DNA of 6,723 nt from Parafilimonas sp. (GTDB lineage Bacteria; Bacteroidota; Bacteroidia; Chitinophagales; Chitinophagaceae). The stretch lies in contig JAICKT010000246.1 in NCBI GenBank assembly GCA_025927795.1, positions 1-6,723 of the forward strand, read 5' to 3'. The notes below the pieces were generated by a model. The model did not search any database. It saw only the letters and a program-made list of their open reading frames with translations, and was not told the DNA's origin. Below, piece after piece: positions 1 to 4,769 of the stretch; position 1 is the stretch's first letter, and every line of letters starts with the position of its first letter. The position numbers and the translations under genes are program-made.

Positions 1-61
1 GAATCTAACCATCGACATACTTTATACAAATCAGTTTCTCTACCATCTTAGCTAAAGTGGC
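1..61 (-). pseudogene. Degraded tRNA-Thr(UGU) copy, 3' end outside window
   Basis: Read on the minus strand from 61 down to 1, this aligns without gaps to positions 1-61 of the intact tRNA-Thr at 186-258, with 51 of 61 bases identical. The 5' acceptor strand (1-7), the D-loop GG and the anticodon TGT are unchanged. The ten differences break the fold: C13A and C25A destroy two D-stem pairs, C40A and T39A destroy two anticodon-stem pairs, C50A alters the T-stem, and C56A removes the T-loop base that normally contacts G19. No compensating change is visible in the partner strands that can be seen. The 3' T-stem and acceptor strand lie beyond the window, so the 3' end cannot be judged. A -7-like promoter element remains upstream at 103-110. 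I read it as a decaying duplicate; a divergent but transcribed tRNA-like RNA is the alternative. Confidence 0.75.
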
Positions 62-102
62 TTTTGTATTTTTAAGAGCTATGCACATCAGAAATGGGAT
101 TG

Positions 103-110
103 CAAAAGTA
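103..110 (-). promoter_or_regulatory. TAnnTTTG -7 element upstream of the tRNA-Thr pseudogene
   Basis: The minus strand reads TACTTTTGCAATCCC from 110 downward, a full match to the Bacteroidota -7 consensus TAnnTTTG. Its downstream bases are the same as those after the promoter of the intact tRNA-Thr. No clear TTTG -33 box is found about 19 nt upstream, so the promoter may be weak. The presumed start lies roughly 35-40 nt before the pseudogene. Confidence 0.55.
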
Positions 111-137
111 GTGAACTAAATGATTTTTAATCTGTAT

Positions 138-157
138 TTTATGATAGGAATCATAAA
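138..157. repeat. Perfect 8-bp inverted repeat downstream of tRNA-Thr
   Basis: Positions 138-145 (TTTATGAT) and 150-157 (ATCATAAA) are perfect inverted copies around the 4-base loop AGGA. The hairpin begins 28 nt beyond the 3' end of tRNA-Thr in its direction of transcription. It has no T-tract on either strand, so a role as an intrinsic terminator is doubtful; it could be a 3' processing or stabilising hairpin. A 10-bp direct repeat (AATCATAAAT at 149-158 and 170-179) overlaps it. Confidence 0.4.
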
Positions 158-185
158 TCATATATCTCAAATCATAAATATAGTG

Positions 186-258
186 AGCCACTTGCCGGAG
201 TCGAACCAGCGACCTACTGATTACAAATCAGTTGCTCTACCAGCTGAGCTAAAGTGGC
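186..258 (-). tRNA. tRNA-Thr (anticodon UGU)
   Basis: The minus strand from 258 to 186 folds as a complete 73-nt cloverleaf. The acceptor stem GCCACTT pairs perfectly with AAGTGGC; the D-stem is GCTC/GAGC; the anticodon stem ACTGA/TCAGT encloses the loop TTTGTAA with anticodon TGT at 34-36; and the T-arm GCTGG/CCGGC carries the loop TTCGACT. G1-C72 and C2-G71, known threonine identity pairs, are present. The discriminator is U73 and it is followed by CAC, so CCA is not encoded and must be added by nucleotidyltransferase. The gene decodes ACA and, with wobble, other ACN codons. It has its own promoter at 334-363 and a leader of about 70 nt to be removed by RNase P. A degraded copy lies downstream at 1-61. 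Confidence 0.97.
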
Positions 259-269
259 TTACTTACATA

Positions 270-290
270 TACCAGAAGCTCATCCTGGTA
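270..290 (-). other. Hairpin in the tRNA-Thr 5' leader
   Basis: TACCAG (270-275) and CTGGTA (285-290) form a perfect 6-bp stem with a 9-nt loop, in the transcribed leader between the promoter and tRNA-Thr, 11 nt before the mature 5' end. A second small stem (CCGA 316-319 with TCGG 325-328), followed on the minus strand by TAA and six Ts, sits almost at the start of the leader. Whether either affects RNase P processing or early termination cannot be told from sequence alone. Confidence 0.35.
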
Positions 291-333
291 AACAATATTT
301 TCAAAGAAAAAATTACCGATTTTTTCGGGATTG

Positions 334-363
334 CAAAGGTAAAAGAAAACTTTGTTTGACAAA
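334..363 (-). promoter_or_regulatory. Promoter of tRNA-Thr (Bacteroidota type)
   Basis: The minus strand carries TACCTTTG at 341-334, a perfect TAnnTTTG -7 element, and TTTG at 363-360 as a -33 element, separated by 18 nt. Transcription is expected to start a few bases past the -7 element, around 325-330. The bases after it, CAATCCC, are also found after the pseudogene -7 element, and CAATCC after the rpsU one. Confidence 0.8.
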
Positions 364-405
364 ATTTTGAGAAATGTTTTTAATATGATGTTCAGAGAGG
401 TTATT

Positions 406-428
406 AAAAAAGCCACATAAGTGGCTTT
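406..428 (-). terminator. Intrinsic terminator of hpf
   Basis: Read on the minus strand, an 8-bp stem (AAAGCCAC / GTGGCTTT, 428-421 with 416-409) with a 4-nt loop leads into six Ts (411-406, partly paired). It begins 7 nt after the hpf stop codon and separates hpf from the tRNA-Thr promoter. The GCCAC/GTGGC core equals the outer acceptor-stem sequence of the neighbouring tRNA-Thr. Confidence 0.85.
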
Positions 429-435
429 ACAAATA

Positions 436-741
436 TCAGGCAGCTTGTTTTTCTTTTTTTCTTTTTATCTGATTTATTGCTGAATCTAATGCTGCATCAA
501 AAGATTCTTCAAAAGATTTGGTGCAGGCTTTTACAAAAAAACTTTTTCGCGGAACTGTTACTCTTATTTCTGAAATTTTGTCTTTAATGTTATGAACTAC
601 ATTATCCAATTTTAGAAAGACATCTACTTTAATAATTCGATCATGAAAAGTATCCAGTTTTTGAACTTTTTTTGTTACATAATCAATTAATTTTTCGTCG
701 GCTGTAAAATGCACAGCCTGAATGTTTAAATTCATAATCAA
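436..741 (-). CDS. hpf: Ribosome hibernation promoting factor, short form (HPF/RaiA family)
   Basis: A 101-residue protein of the HPF/YfiA (RaiA) family. Members bind the 30S decoding centre in stationary phase, block mRNA and tRNA access and store ribosomes in an inactive state. The typical pattern is visible: a first beta strand and helix (NLNIQAVHFTADEKLIDYV, residues 4-22), a KVQKL helix end, central strands (VDVFLKL about 39-45; EIRVTVPRKSFFVKA about 58-72), and a C-terminal helix with a basic tail (QIKRKKEKQ, about 91-99) likely to contact rRNA. The length equals a single domain; the C-terminal dimerisation domain of long HPF is absent, so 100S formation would need another factor. Met1 (741) and Met3 (735) are both possible starts; Met3 fits the usual family N-terminus slightly better. 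No Shine-Dalgarno sequence is seen. The gene lies 159 bp after xerC with no convincing promoter between them, so co-transcription is likely. Confidence 0.92.
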   Translation of the reverse strand: MIMNLNIQAVHFTADEKLIDYVTKKVQKLDTFHDRIIKVDVFLKLDNVVHNIKDKISEIRVTVPRKSFFVKACTKSFEESFDAALDSAINQIKRKKEKQAA

Positions 742-900
742 AGCATTTAAAAATGTGAGAAAATAAACTAAAATATAAGCGCAATTTCAAAATCATTAAG
801 GTTTAGCTTTTTAGTTTTTATGAAGGTAAAATATTAAAATAATTTTTAAATATTTTATAGCGTTTTTTCCAACTCTTATAAGACAAATTTTAAGCCCGTT

Positions 901-1797
901 TTAAGCCTTAGGATGTGCTTTTTTAAACACCTCTTTTAACTTTTCTATACTATTATGTGTATATACCTGTGTAGCAGCTAAACTACTATGACCAAGTAGT
1001 TCTTTAACCGCATTTAAATCAGCACCATTATTAGTTAAATGTGTTGCAAAACTGTGGCGTAAAATATGCGGACTTTTCTTTTGAACAGTTGTTACAAGTG
1101 CAAGGTACTTTTTTACAATATTGTAAACCTGTTTTGCATACATGGGCTTACCTTTTTCAGAAGTAAAGATTAGATCATTTGATTTTGCTTCAACGGTTTT
1201 TTTACTTATATAATCTTTTAATTGATTAAGCAAATCTTTGTGCACGGGAATAATTCTTTCTTTATTTCCTTTTCCTAAAACTTTTATATAATTATTTGAA
1301 AAATCAACCTGGCTAATTTTTAAATTTATCAGCTCGCTAACACGAAAGCCTGTATTATAAAAAAGTTGCATTATTAATCTTTCAGTTTGACCGGTATAGT
1401 TATCTGGAAATTCAACATATTCAAAGAGCGTTTGCATATCTTTTTGTTCAACATAAATGGGCAGGCGTTTATTTATTTTAGGTGATGTTATTGTGCTCAT
1501 AGGTGTGGCATCAATCACACCTTCCTTCATTAGAAATTTAAAAAAAGATTTTAATGATGATATTTTACGATTAATCGATTTTGACATGATATTTTCTTCC
1601 TTAAGTTTTGCCAACCATGTACGAACTATCGCTGAAGTAATAAGCTTAACATTTATAGATTCATATCCATCAGCCATAAATAAAAAAAAATCTTCTAAAT
1701 CTTTTTTATATGCAATAATTGTATGTTTTGAATAACGCTTTTGGAAGCGTAAGTAATCAAGAAATGAATTAAGCTGAGGATATTGCGTATATATCAT
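901..1797 (-). CDS. xerC: Tyrosine site-specific recombinase, XerC/XerD type
   Basis: A 298-residue tyrosine recombinase, the usual length for XerC/XerD. These proteins resolve chromosome dimers at dif near the replication terminus. Residues about 5-95 form the SAM-like N-terminal DNA-binding domain (LDYLRFQKRYSKHTIIAY at 13-30). The catalytic domain follows with the full active-site set: Arg152 (NTGFRVSEL), Lys176 (GKGNKER), His244 and Arg247 (HILRHSF), His270 (LLGHSS) and the nucleophile Tyr279 (QVYTH). All are intact, so the enzyme should be active. Whether it is the XerC or XerD partner cannot be settled here; the symbol reflects the common annotation in this rpsU-hpf context. No integrase arm-binding domain, att site or phage gene is nearby, so a housekeeping role is more likely than a mobile-element one. 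The ATG directly follows the T-tract of the rpsU terminator, there is no Shine-Dalgarno sequence, and expression probably depends on read-through from rpsU. Confidence 0.93.
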   Translation of the reverse strand: MIYTQYPQLNSFLDYLRFQKRYSKHTIIAYKKDLEDFFLFMADGYESINVKLITSAIVRTWLAKLKEENIMSKSINRKISSLKSFFKFLMKEGVIDATPMSTITSPKINKRLPIYVEQKDMQTLFEYVEFPDNYTGQTERLIMQLFYNTGFRVSELINLKISQVDFSNNYIKVLGKGNKERIIPVHKDLLNQLKDYISKKTVEAKSNDLIFTSEKGKPMYAKQVYNIVKKYLALVTTVQKKSPHILRHSFATHLTNNGADLNAVKELLGHSSLAATQVYTHNSIEKLKEVFKKAHPKA

Positions 1798-1834
1798 AAA
1801 AAACAGTCATAAAGTTACTACCTTATGACTGTTT
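1798..1834 (-). terminator. Intrinsic terminator of rpsU, abutting the xerC start codon
   Basis: A perfect 12-bp stem (AAACAGTCATAA at 1801-1812 with its inverse complement at 1823-1834) and a 10-nt loop, followed on the minus strand by six Ts (1803-1798). The next three bases, 1797-1795, are the ATG of xerC. The hairpin therefore ends rpsU transcripts and also occupies the ribosome-approach region of xerC mRNA in read-through transcripts. Confidence 0.9.
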
Positions 1835-1854
1835 AATTATAATTTAAATTGTAT

Positions 1855-2052
1855 TTAAATCTCTATTTTTCCGCTGGCAATTTTTTGTTTATAGACTGCT
1901 TTCAGCACTTCGTTACGGCGCTTTACAGACGGTTTTGTAAATGTTTGGCGTTCTCTAAGTTGTAACAAAACCTTACTTTTCTCAAATTTCTTTTTATATT
2001 TTTTTAGGGCTTTATCAATGTTTTCGCAATCCTTTGAATCAATTATGAGCAT
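1855..2052 (-). CDS. rpsU: 30S ribosomal protein bS21
   Basis: A 65-residue, lysine/arginine-rich protein that matches bS21 of Bacteroidota in length and pattern: N-terminal MLII, then ENIDKALKKYKKKFEKS (10-26), QLRERQTFTKPSVKRRNEVL (31-50) and a basic helical tail. bS21 sits on the 30S platform near the 3' end of 16S rRNA. In Flavobacterium, bS21 with bS18 and bS6 hides the anti-Shine-Dalgarno sequence, and Tyr54 contributes to this; Tyr54 is present here (KAVYKQK, 51-57). The leader contains AAAGGA (2067-2062), a 6-base match to the anti-SD with a 9-nt spacer. It is the only clear SD in the window, which fits autoregulation in which ribosomes lacking bS21 translate rpsU mRNA. The gene has its own promoter, diverges from glyS, and ends at a strong terminator before xerC. 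Confidence 0.95.
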   Translation of the reverse strand: MLIIDSKDCENIDKALKKYKKKFEKSKVLLQLRERQTFTKPSVKRRNEVLKAVYKQKIASGKIEI

Positions 2053-2061
2053 AAATTTTAT

Positions 2062-2067
2062 TCCTTT
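2062..2067 (-). promoter_or_regulatory. Shine-Dalgarno sequence of rpsU
   Basis: The minus strand reads AAAGGA 9 nt before the rpsU ATG, complementary to the TCCTTT of the 16S 3' tail. None of the other six protein genes has a comparable match at the right distance. It supports the 2052 start and suggests special translational control of rpsU. Confidence 0.7.
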
Positions 2068-2081
2068 TTAAAATTGGATTG

Positions 2082-2112
2082 CAAAGATAAATGAATCCAT
2101 TAATTTTCCAAA
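2082..2112 (-). promoter_or_regulatory. Promoter of rpsU (Bacteroidota type)
   Basis: The minus strand has a -33 box TTTG at 2112-2109, a 19-nt spacer and TATCTTTG at 2089-2082, a perfect match to TTTG-N19-TAnnTTTG. Transcription should start near 2073-2078, giving a leader of about 20-27 nt that holds the SD. The -33 box is directly adjacent to the opposing glyS -7 element at 2113-2120, so the two promoters overlap. Confidence 0.85.
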
Positions 2113-2120
2113 TATCTTTG
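2113..2120 (+). promoter_or_regulatory. -7 element of the glyS promoter
   Basis: TATCTTTG is a perfect TAnnTTTG element ending 6 nt before the ATG at 2127. No good TTTG is found at the expected -33 distance (ATG at 2091-2093). The start of transcription should fall within a few bases of the start codon, giving a leaderless or near-leaderless mRNA. It also excludes the upstream in-frame ATG at 2091 for transcripts from this promoter. Confidence 0.75.
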
Positions 2121-2126
2121 CCGCCC

Positions 2127-3581
2127 ATGAGCTTAAAACAAGACAATCGTTTCCAGGCAATTATTGCCCATGCAAAAGAGTATGGATTTGTTTTTCCCTC
2201 CAGTGAAATTTATGATGGTTTAAGCGCGGTTTATGATTATGGTCCGTATGGCAGTGAACTTAAAAAAAATATAAAAGATTATTGGTGGAAAAGCATGACG
2301 CAAATGCGTGAAAATATTGTGGGCATCGATGCCGCCATTTTTATGCATCCCACAACATGGAAAGCAAGCGGACATGTAGATAATTTCAGCGACCCGATGA
2401 TTGATAATAAAGACAGCAAAAAACGCTGGCGTGTAGATCATCTTATAGAATCCTATGCAAATACATTGAAAGAAAAAGGTGGTGAAGATGAAAAGAAGGC
2501 AGAGCAATTACTGGCAACTATGGACGCTCTTTTAGCAAAAGATGATTTTGTTGGATTAAAGAACTTAATTGAAGATAATAAAATAAAGGGACCTATTAGC
2601 GGCACAACAAACTGGACAGATATTCGTCAGTTTAATTTAATGTTTTCTACACAACTTGGTTCTGTTGCAGGCGATGCAGAAACGATTTATTTGAGACCTG
2701 AAACAGCACAGGGGATTTTTGTAAATTTTTTGAATGTACAGAAAACGTCACGCCTTAAAATCCCCTTTGGCATTGCACAAATTGGTAAAGCCTTTAGAAA
2801 CGAAATTGTAGCGAGGCAATTTATTTTTCGTATGCGTGAATTTGAGCAAATGGAGATGCAATTTTTTATTCGGCCCGGCACACAAAAAGAGTGGTATGAA
2901 TACTGGAAAGAAGAACGATTGAAATGGCATTTAAGTTTAGGTATTCCAAAAGAAAGTTACCGGTTTCACAATCATACAAAGCTTGCACATTATGCTGATG
3001 CTGCATTGGATATTGAATACGATTTTCCATTTGGCTTTAAAGAAGTTGAAGGCATACATTCAAGAACCGATTTCGATTTAAGTAATCATCAAAAATATAG
3101 TAATAAAAAACTTACTTATTTTGATAATGAAATTAACCAGCATTATATACCTTATGTAATTGAAACTTCTATTGGATTAGATAGAATGTTTCTGCTTATT
3201 TTATCGTATAGTTATGACGAAGAAGTAATTAATAAAGAAGATGGTACCAAAGATAGCCGCGTAGTACTGCATATTCCTGAAATAATTGCACCAATAAAAT
3301 TAGCTGTACTTCCGTTGATTAAAAAAGATGGGTTACCCGAAATTGCAAGAAAGTTAATTGATGAATGCAAACCATATTTCCGTTGTTTTTACGAAGAGAA
3401 GGATACAATAGGTAAGCGTTACAGAAGACAAGATGCTATTGGTACGCCTTATTGTGTAACCATAGATCATCAAACAAAGGAAGATAATACAGTAACGTTA
3501 CGTTATAGAGATACAATGGTTCAGGAAAGAATAAACATTAATGCTATTTGCGAAAAATTAAAAGAACGCTTTATTATTTAA
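2127..3581 (+). CDS. glyS: Glycyl-tRNA synthetase, single-chain dimeric type
   Basis: A 484-residue class II aminoacyl-tRNA synthetase that charges tRNA-Gly with glycine using ATP. It is the single-chain (alpha2) type, unlike the alpha2beta2 GlyQ/GlyS enzyme of E. coli. Visible landmarks, numbered from the chosen Met: the N-terminal core YGFVFPSSEIYDGLSAVYDY (19-38), glycine-pocket segment YLRPETAQG (188-196), motif 2 GKAFRNE (220-226), REFEQMEM (237-244), motif 3 IGLDRMF (349-355), and a C-terminal anticodon-binding domain from about 388 (IKLAVLPL) to the end. The reading frame opens earlier, at 2091, but those 12 extra codons contain the TATCTTTG promoter, and MSLKQDNRF is a more natural family N-terminus, so 2127 is preferred. 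There is no SD. No convincing terminator follows the stop, so read-through into the small gene at 3682 is possible. Confidence 0.95.
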   Translation: MSLKQDNRFQAIIAHAKEYGFVFPSSEIYDGLSAVYDYGPYGSELKKNIKDYWWKSMTQMRENIVGIDAAIFMHPTTWKASGHVDNFSDPMIDNKDSKKRWRVDHLIESYANTLKEKGGEDEKKAEQLLATMDALLAKDDFVGLKNLIEDNKIKGPISGTTNWTDIRQFNLMFSTQLGSVAGDAETIYLRPETAQGIFVNFLNVQKTSRLKIPFGIAQIGKAFRNEIVARQFIFRMREFEQMEMQFFIRPGTQKEWYEYWKEERLKWHLSLGIPKESYRFHNHTKLAHYADAALDIEYDFPFGFKEVEGIHSRTDFDLSNHQKYSNKKLTYFDNEINQHYIPYVIETSIGLDRMFLLILSYSYDEEVINKEDGTKDSRVVLHIPEIIAPIKLAVLPLIKKDGLPEIARKLIDECKPYFRCFYEEKDTIGKRYRRQDAIGTPYCVTIDHQTKEDNTVTLRYRDTMVQERININAICEKLKERFII

Positions 3582-3681
3582 ATCAAACAAACTATATTTA
3601 CTTATAGTAGTAAACCATAATCCAACTATACCCGTATTAAAATAGATAATAAAATTCAATAACCAAATTCCCCCCGATTTT

Positions 3682-3942
3682 ATGATTGCTAATTTAATTT
3701 TTATTGATAGTTCCTATTCTTGGGAAACAACCTTTGGTCTAGCGATTGTTTGTTTTGCGTTAGGCTTTATTTTTAAATCAGGCGTTATTCACAAACAGCG
3801 TAAAAGAATTCTTCATCTTGAAGACGAAATGATTTCAAATCATGCGAAAATTCTTTCTTTAGAAAAAAAGCTTGTTGATAGTAAATCTGAAAAAGGAAAT
3901 CAACATTCTGATCTTGAACTAATTTCGCACAAAGCCTCATAG
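3682..3942 (+). CDS. Small single-pass membrane protein with coiled coil, function unknown
   Basis: An 86-residue protein I do not recognise by name. A short N-terminus (about residues 1-15) is followed by one hydrophobic segment (about 17-31, TFGLAIVCFALGFIF), a basic stretch HKQRKR (37-42) and a charged helix with heptad-like leucine/isoleucine spacing (ILHLEDEMISNHAKILSLEKKL, about 43-64), then a polar tail. The basic residues after the membrane segment suggest that the coiled coil lies in the cytoplasm (positive-inside rule; inference). Small proteins of this layout are common conserved hypotheticals in Bacteroidota and may act as adaptors or envelope-associated scaffolds, but no specific role is supported. 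The gene starts 100 bp after glyS with no SD and no good promoter (TATATTTA at 3593-3600 misses the final G). Its stop codon is one base from that of the convergent reductase gene. Confidence 0.7.
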   Translation: MIANLIFIDSSYSWETTFGLAIVCFALGFIFKSGVIHKQRKRILHLEDEMISNHAKILSLEKKLVDSKSEKGNQHSDLELISHKAS

Positions 3943-3943
3943 A

Positions 3944-4672
3944 TTAACCGTATAATTCCTGGTGAATACTCTTTTTATCATAGCCCATGGCTATGATATT
4001 TTTCTTGGCATCATCGATCATATTTTTCCATCCGCATAAATAAAAATGCGCTTCAGGTTTTTCAGAACTGAGAATAGTTTCATAAACATTATGAACATAA
4101 CCGTGCTTTATCTCAGTGTTTTCTTTGTCTTCTCGTGAATAAGTAGGTATATAATAAAAGTTATTCAGTGAATTACTTAACTCTTTTAACTCTTCACCAT
4201 ATAAACTATCGCATAGCTTTCTGCAACCGAAAATCAGGTAAATATTTTTATGCTCGATGTTATGCAGTTTAATATAATGTGCCATTGAACGGAATGGTGC
4301 AATGCCTGTTCCTGTACATATAAAAAATAAATCTTTATCAATCACCGGTGGCAATGTAAAAATGCCTTGAGGTCCACGCAATTGAACCTCAGTTCCAACT
4401 TGTACATGATTAAATAAATAATGTGTTCCTAATCCGCCTTCCAGCAATACAATAACAAGTTCAATAACATTCGTTCCATCAGGATGCGAAGCGATAGAAT
4501 AACTTCTCCAGCGCTTATTTGGTTTATCAGCAATTGGCAAATCCAGTGTTACAAATTGTCCAGGCTTAAAATCAAATTTTTCTAACTCGGGTATTTCAAT
4601 CCAAAAACGCCATGTTAGTTCGGTAATTTTTTCAATCTTAGTAAACCTTCCCGTTCTCCAAGGTTCTGGCAT
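3944..4672 (-). CDS. Ferredoxin-NADP reductase superfamily flavoprotein
   Basis: A 242-residue oxidoreductase with the two-domain ferredoxin-NADP(+) reductase layout and no iron-sulfur domain, so it probably passes electrons between NAD(P)H and a separate ferredoxin or flavodoxin. The FAD-binding barrel covers about residues 5-105, with PGQFV (37-41), the flavin signature RSYSIAS (56-62) and LRGPQGIF (98-105). The nucleotide-binding domain follows with TGTGIAPFRSM (120-130), the FGCR strand (148-151) and YLCGW (211-215); the chain ends in ELYG. Plant-type and Fpr enzymes use a C-terminal aromatic residue stacked on FAD; here a Tyr one residue before the end may do this (inference). Length is close to E. 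coli Fpr. NADPH rather than NADH preference is not certain. It is a stand-alone gene with no SD; CATATTTG at 4720-4713 is a one-mismatch -7 candidate. Confidence 0.88.
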   Translation of the reverse strand: MPEPWRTGRFTKIEKITELTWRFWIEIPELEKFDFKPGQFVTLDLPIADKPNKRWRSYSIASHPDGTNVIELVIVLLEGGLGTHYLFNHVQVGTEVQLRGPQGIFTLPPVIDKDLFFICTGTGIAPFRSMAHYIKLHNIEHKNIYLIFGCRKLCDSLYGEELKELSNSLNNFYYIPTYSREDKENTEIKHGYVHNVYETILSSEKPEAHFYLCGWKNMIDDAKKNIIAMGYDKKSIHQELYG

Positions 4673-4751
4673 AGCAAATTTTTCGAGGAAGATACAACTT
4701 CAATTTATTTATCAAATATGTCTTTATTTATTTTTTAAGAAATAGTGAACG

Positions 4752-4759
4752 TACCTTTG
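4752..4759 (+). promoter_or_regulatory. -7 element of the mfd promoter
   Basis: TACCTTTG is a perfect TAnnTTTG element, followed by CA as in the tRNA-Thr and rpsU promoters. It ends 10 nt before the mfd ATG at 4770, so the mRNA leader is expected to be only a few bases long. No clear TTTG -33 box is seen about 19 nt upstream, where the sequence is a T/A run. Confidence 0.75.
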
Positions 4760-4769
4760 CACTGCGTTT

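Noticed and set aside
120..359. Plus-strand open frame of 79 codons
   Set aside because: It runs antisense through the whole tRNA-Thr and its promoter, and its protein has no recognisable features; the frame is a by-product of the tRNA region.
788..795. TGATTTTG on the minus strand as a promoter for hpf
   Set aside because: It misses the second base of TAnnTTTG and has no TTTG at -33 distance; in such AT-rich sequence one-mismatch hits are expected by chance.
1457..1735. Plus-strand open frame of 92 codons
   Set aside because: It lies entirely inside xerC on the opposite strand, where the coding sense is clear from intact recombinase motifs.
901..1797. Recombinase as the integrase of a mobile element inserted at tRNA-Thr
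   Set aside because: The nearby tRNA and its partial copy suggested an att-site duplication, but the copy matches from the tRNA 5' end and not only the 3' end, the recombinase has Xer length and lies in a housekeeping cluster, and no other mobile genes are present.
2220..2930. Three minus-strand frames (60-95 codons) within glyS
   Set aside because: They are antisense to conserved GlyRS motifs, overlap one another, and show cysteine/phenylalanine-rich composition typical of antisense shadows.
3591..3616. ACTATA/TATAGT and TTACT/AGTAA stems after glyS as a terminator
   Set aside because: The stems are 5-6 bp, AT-only or nearly so, mutually exclusive, and not followed by a T-tract.
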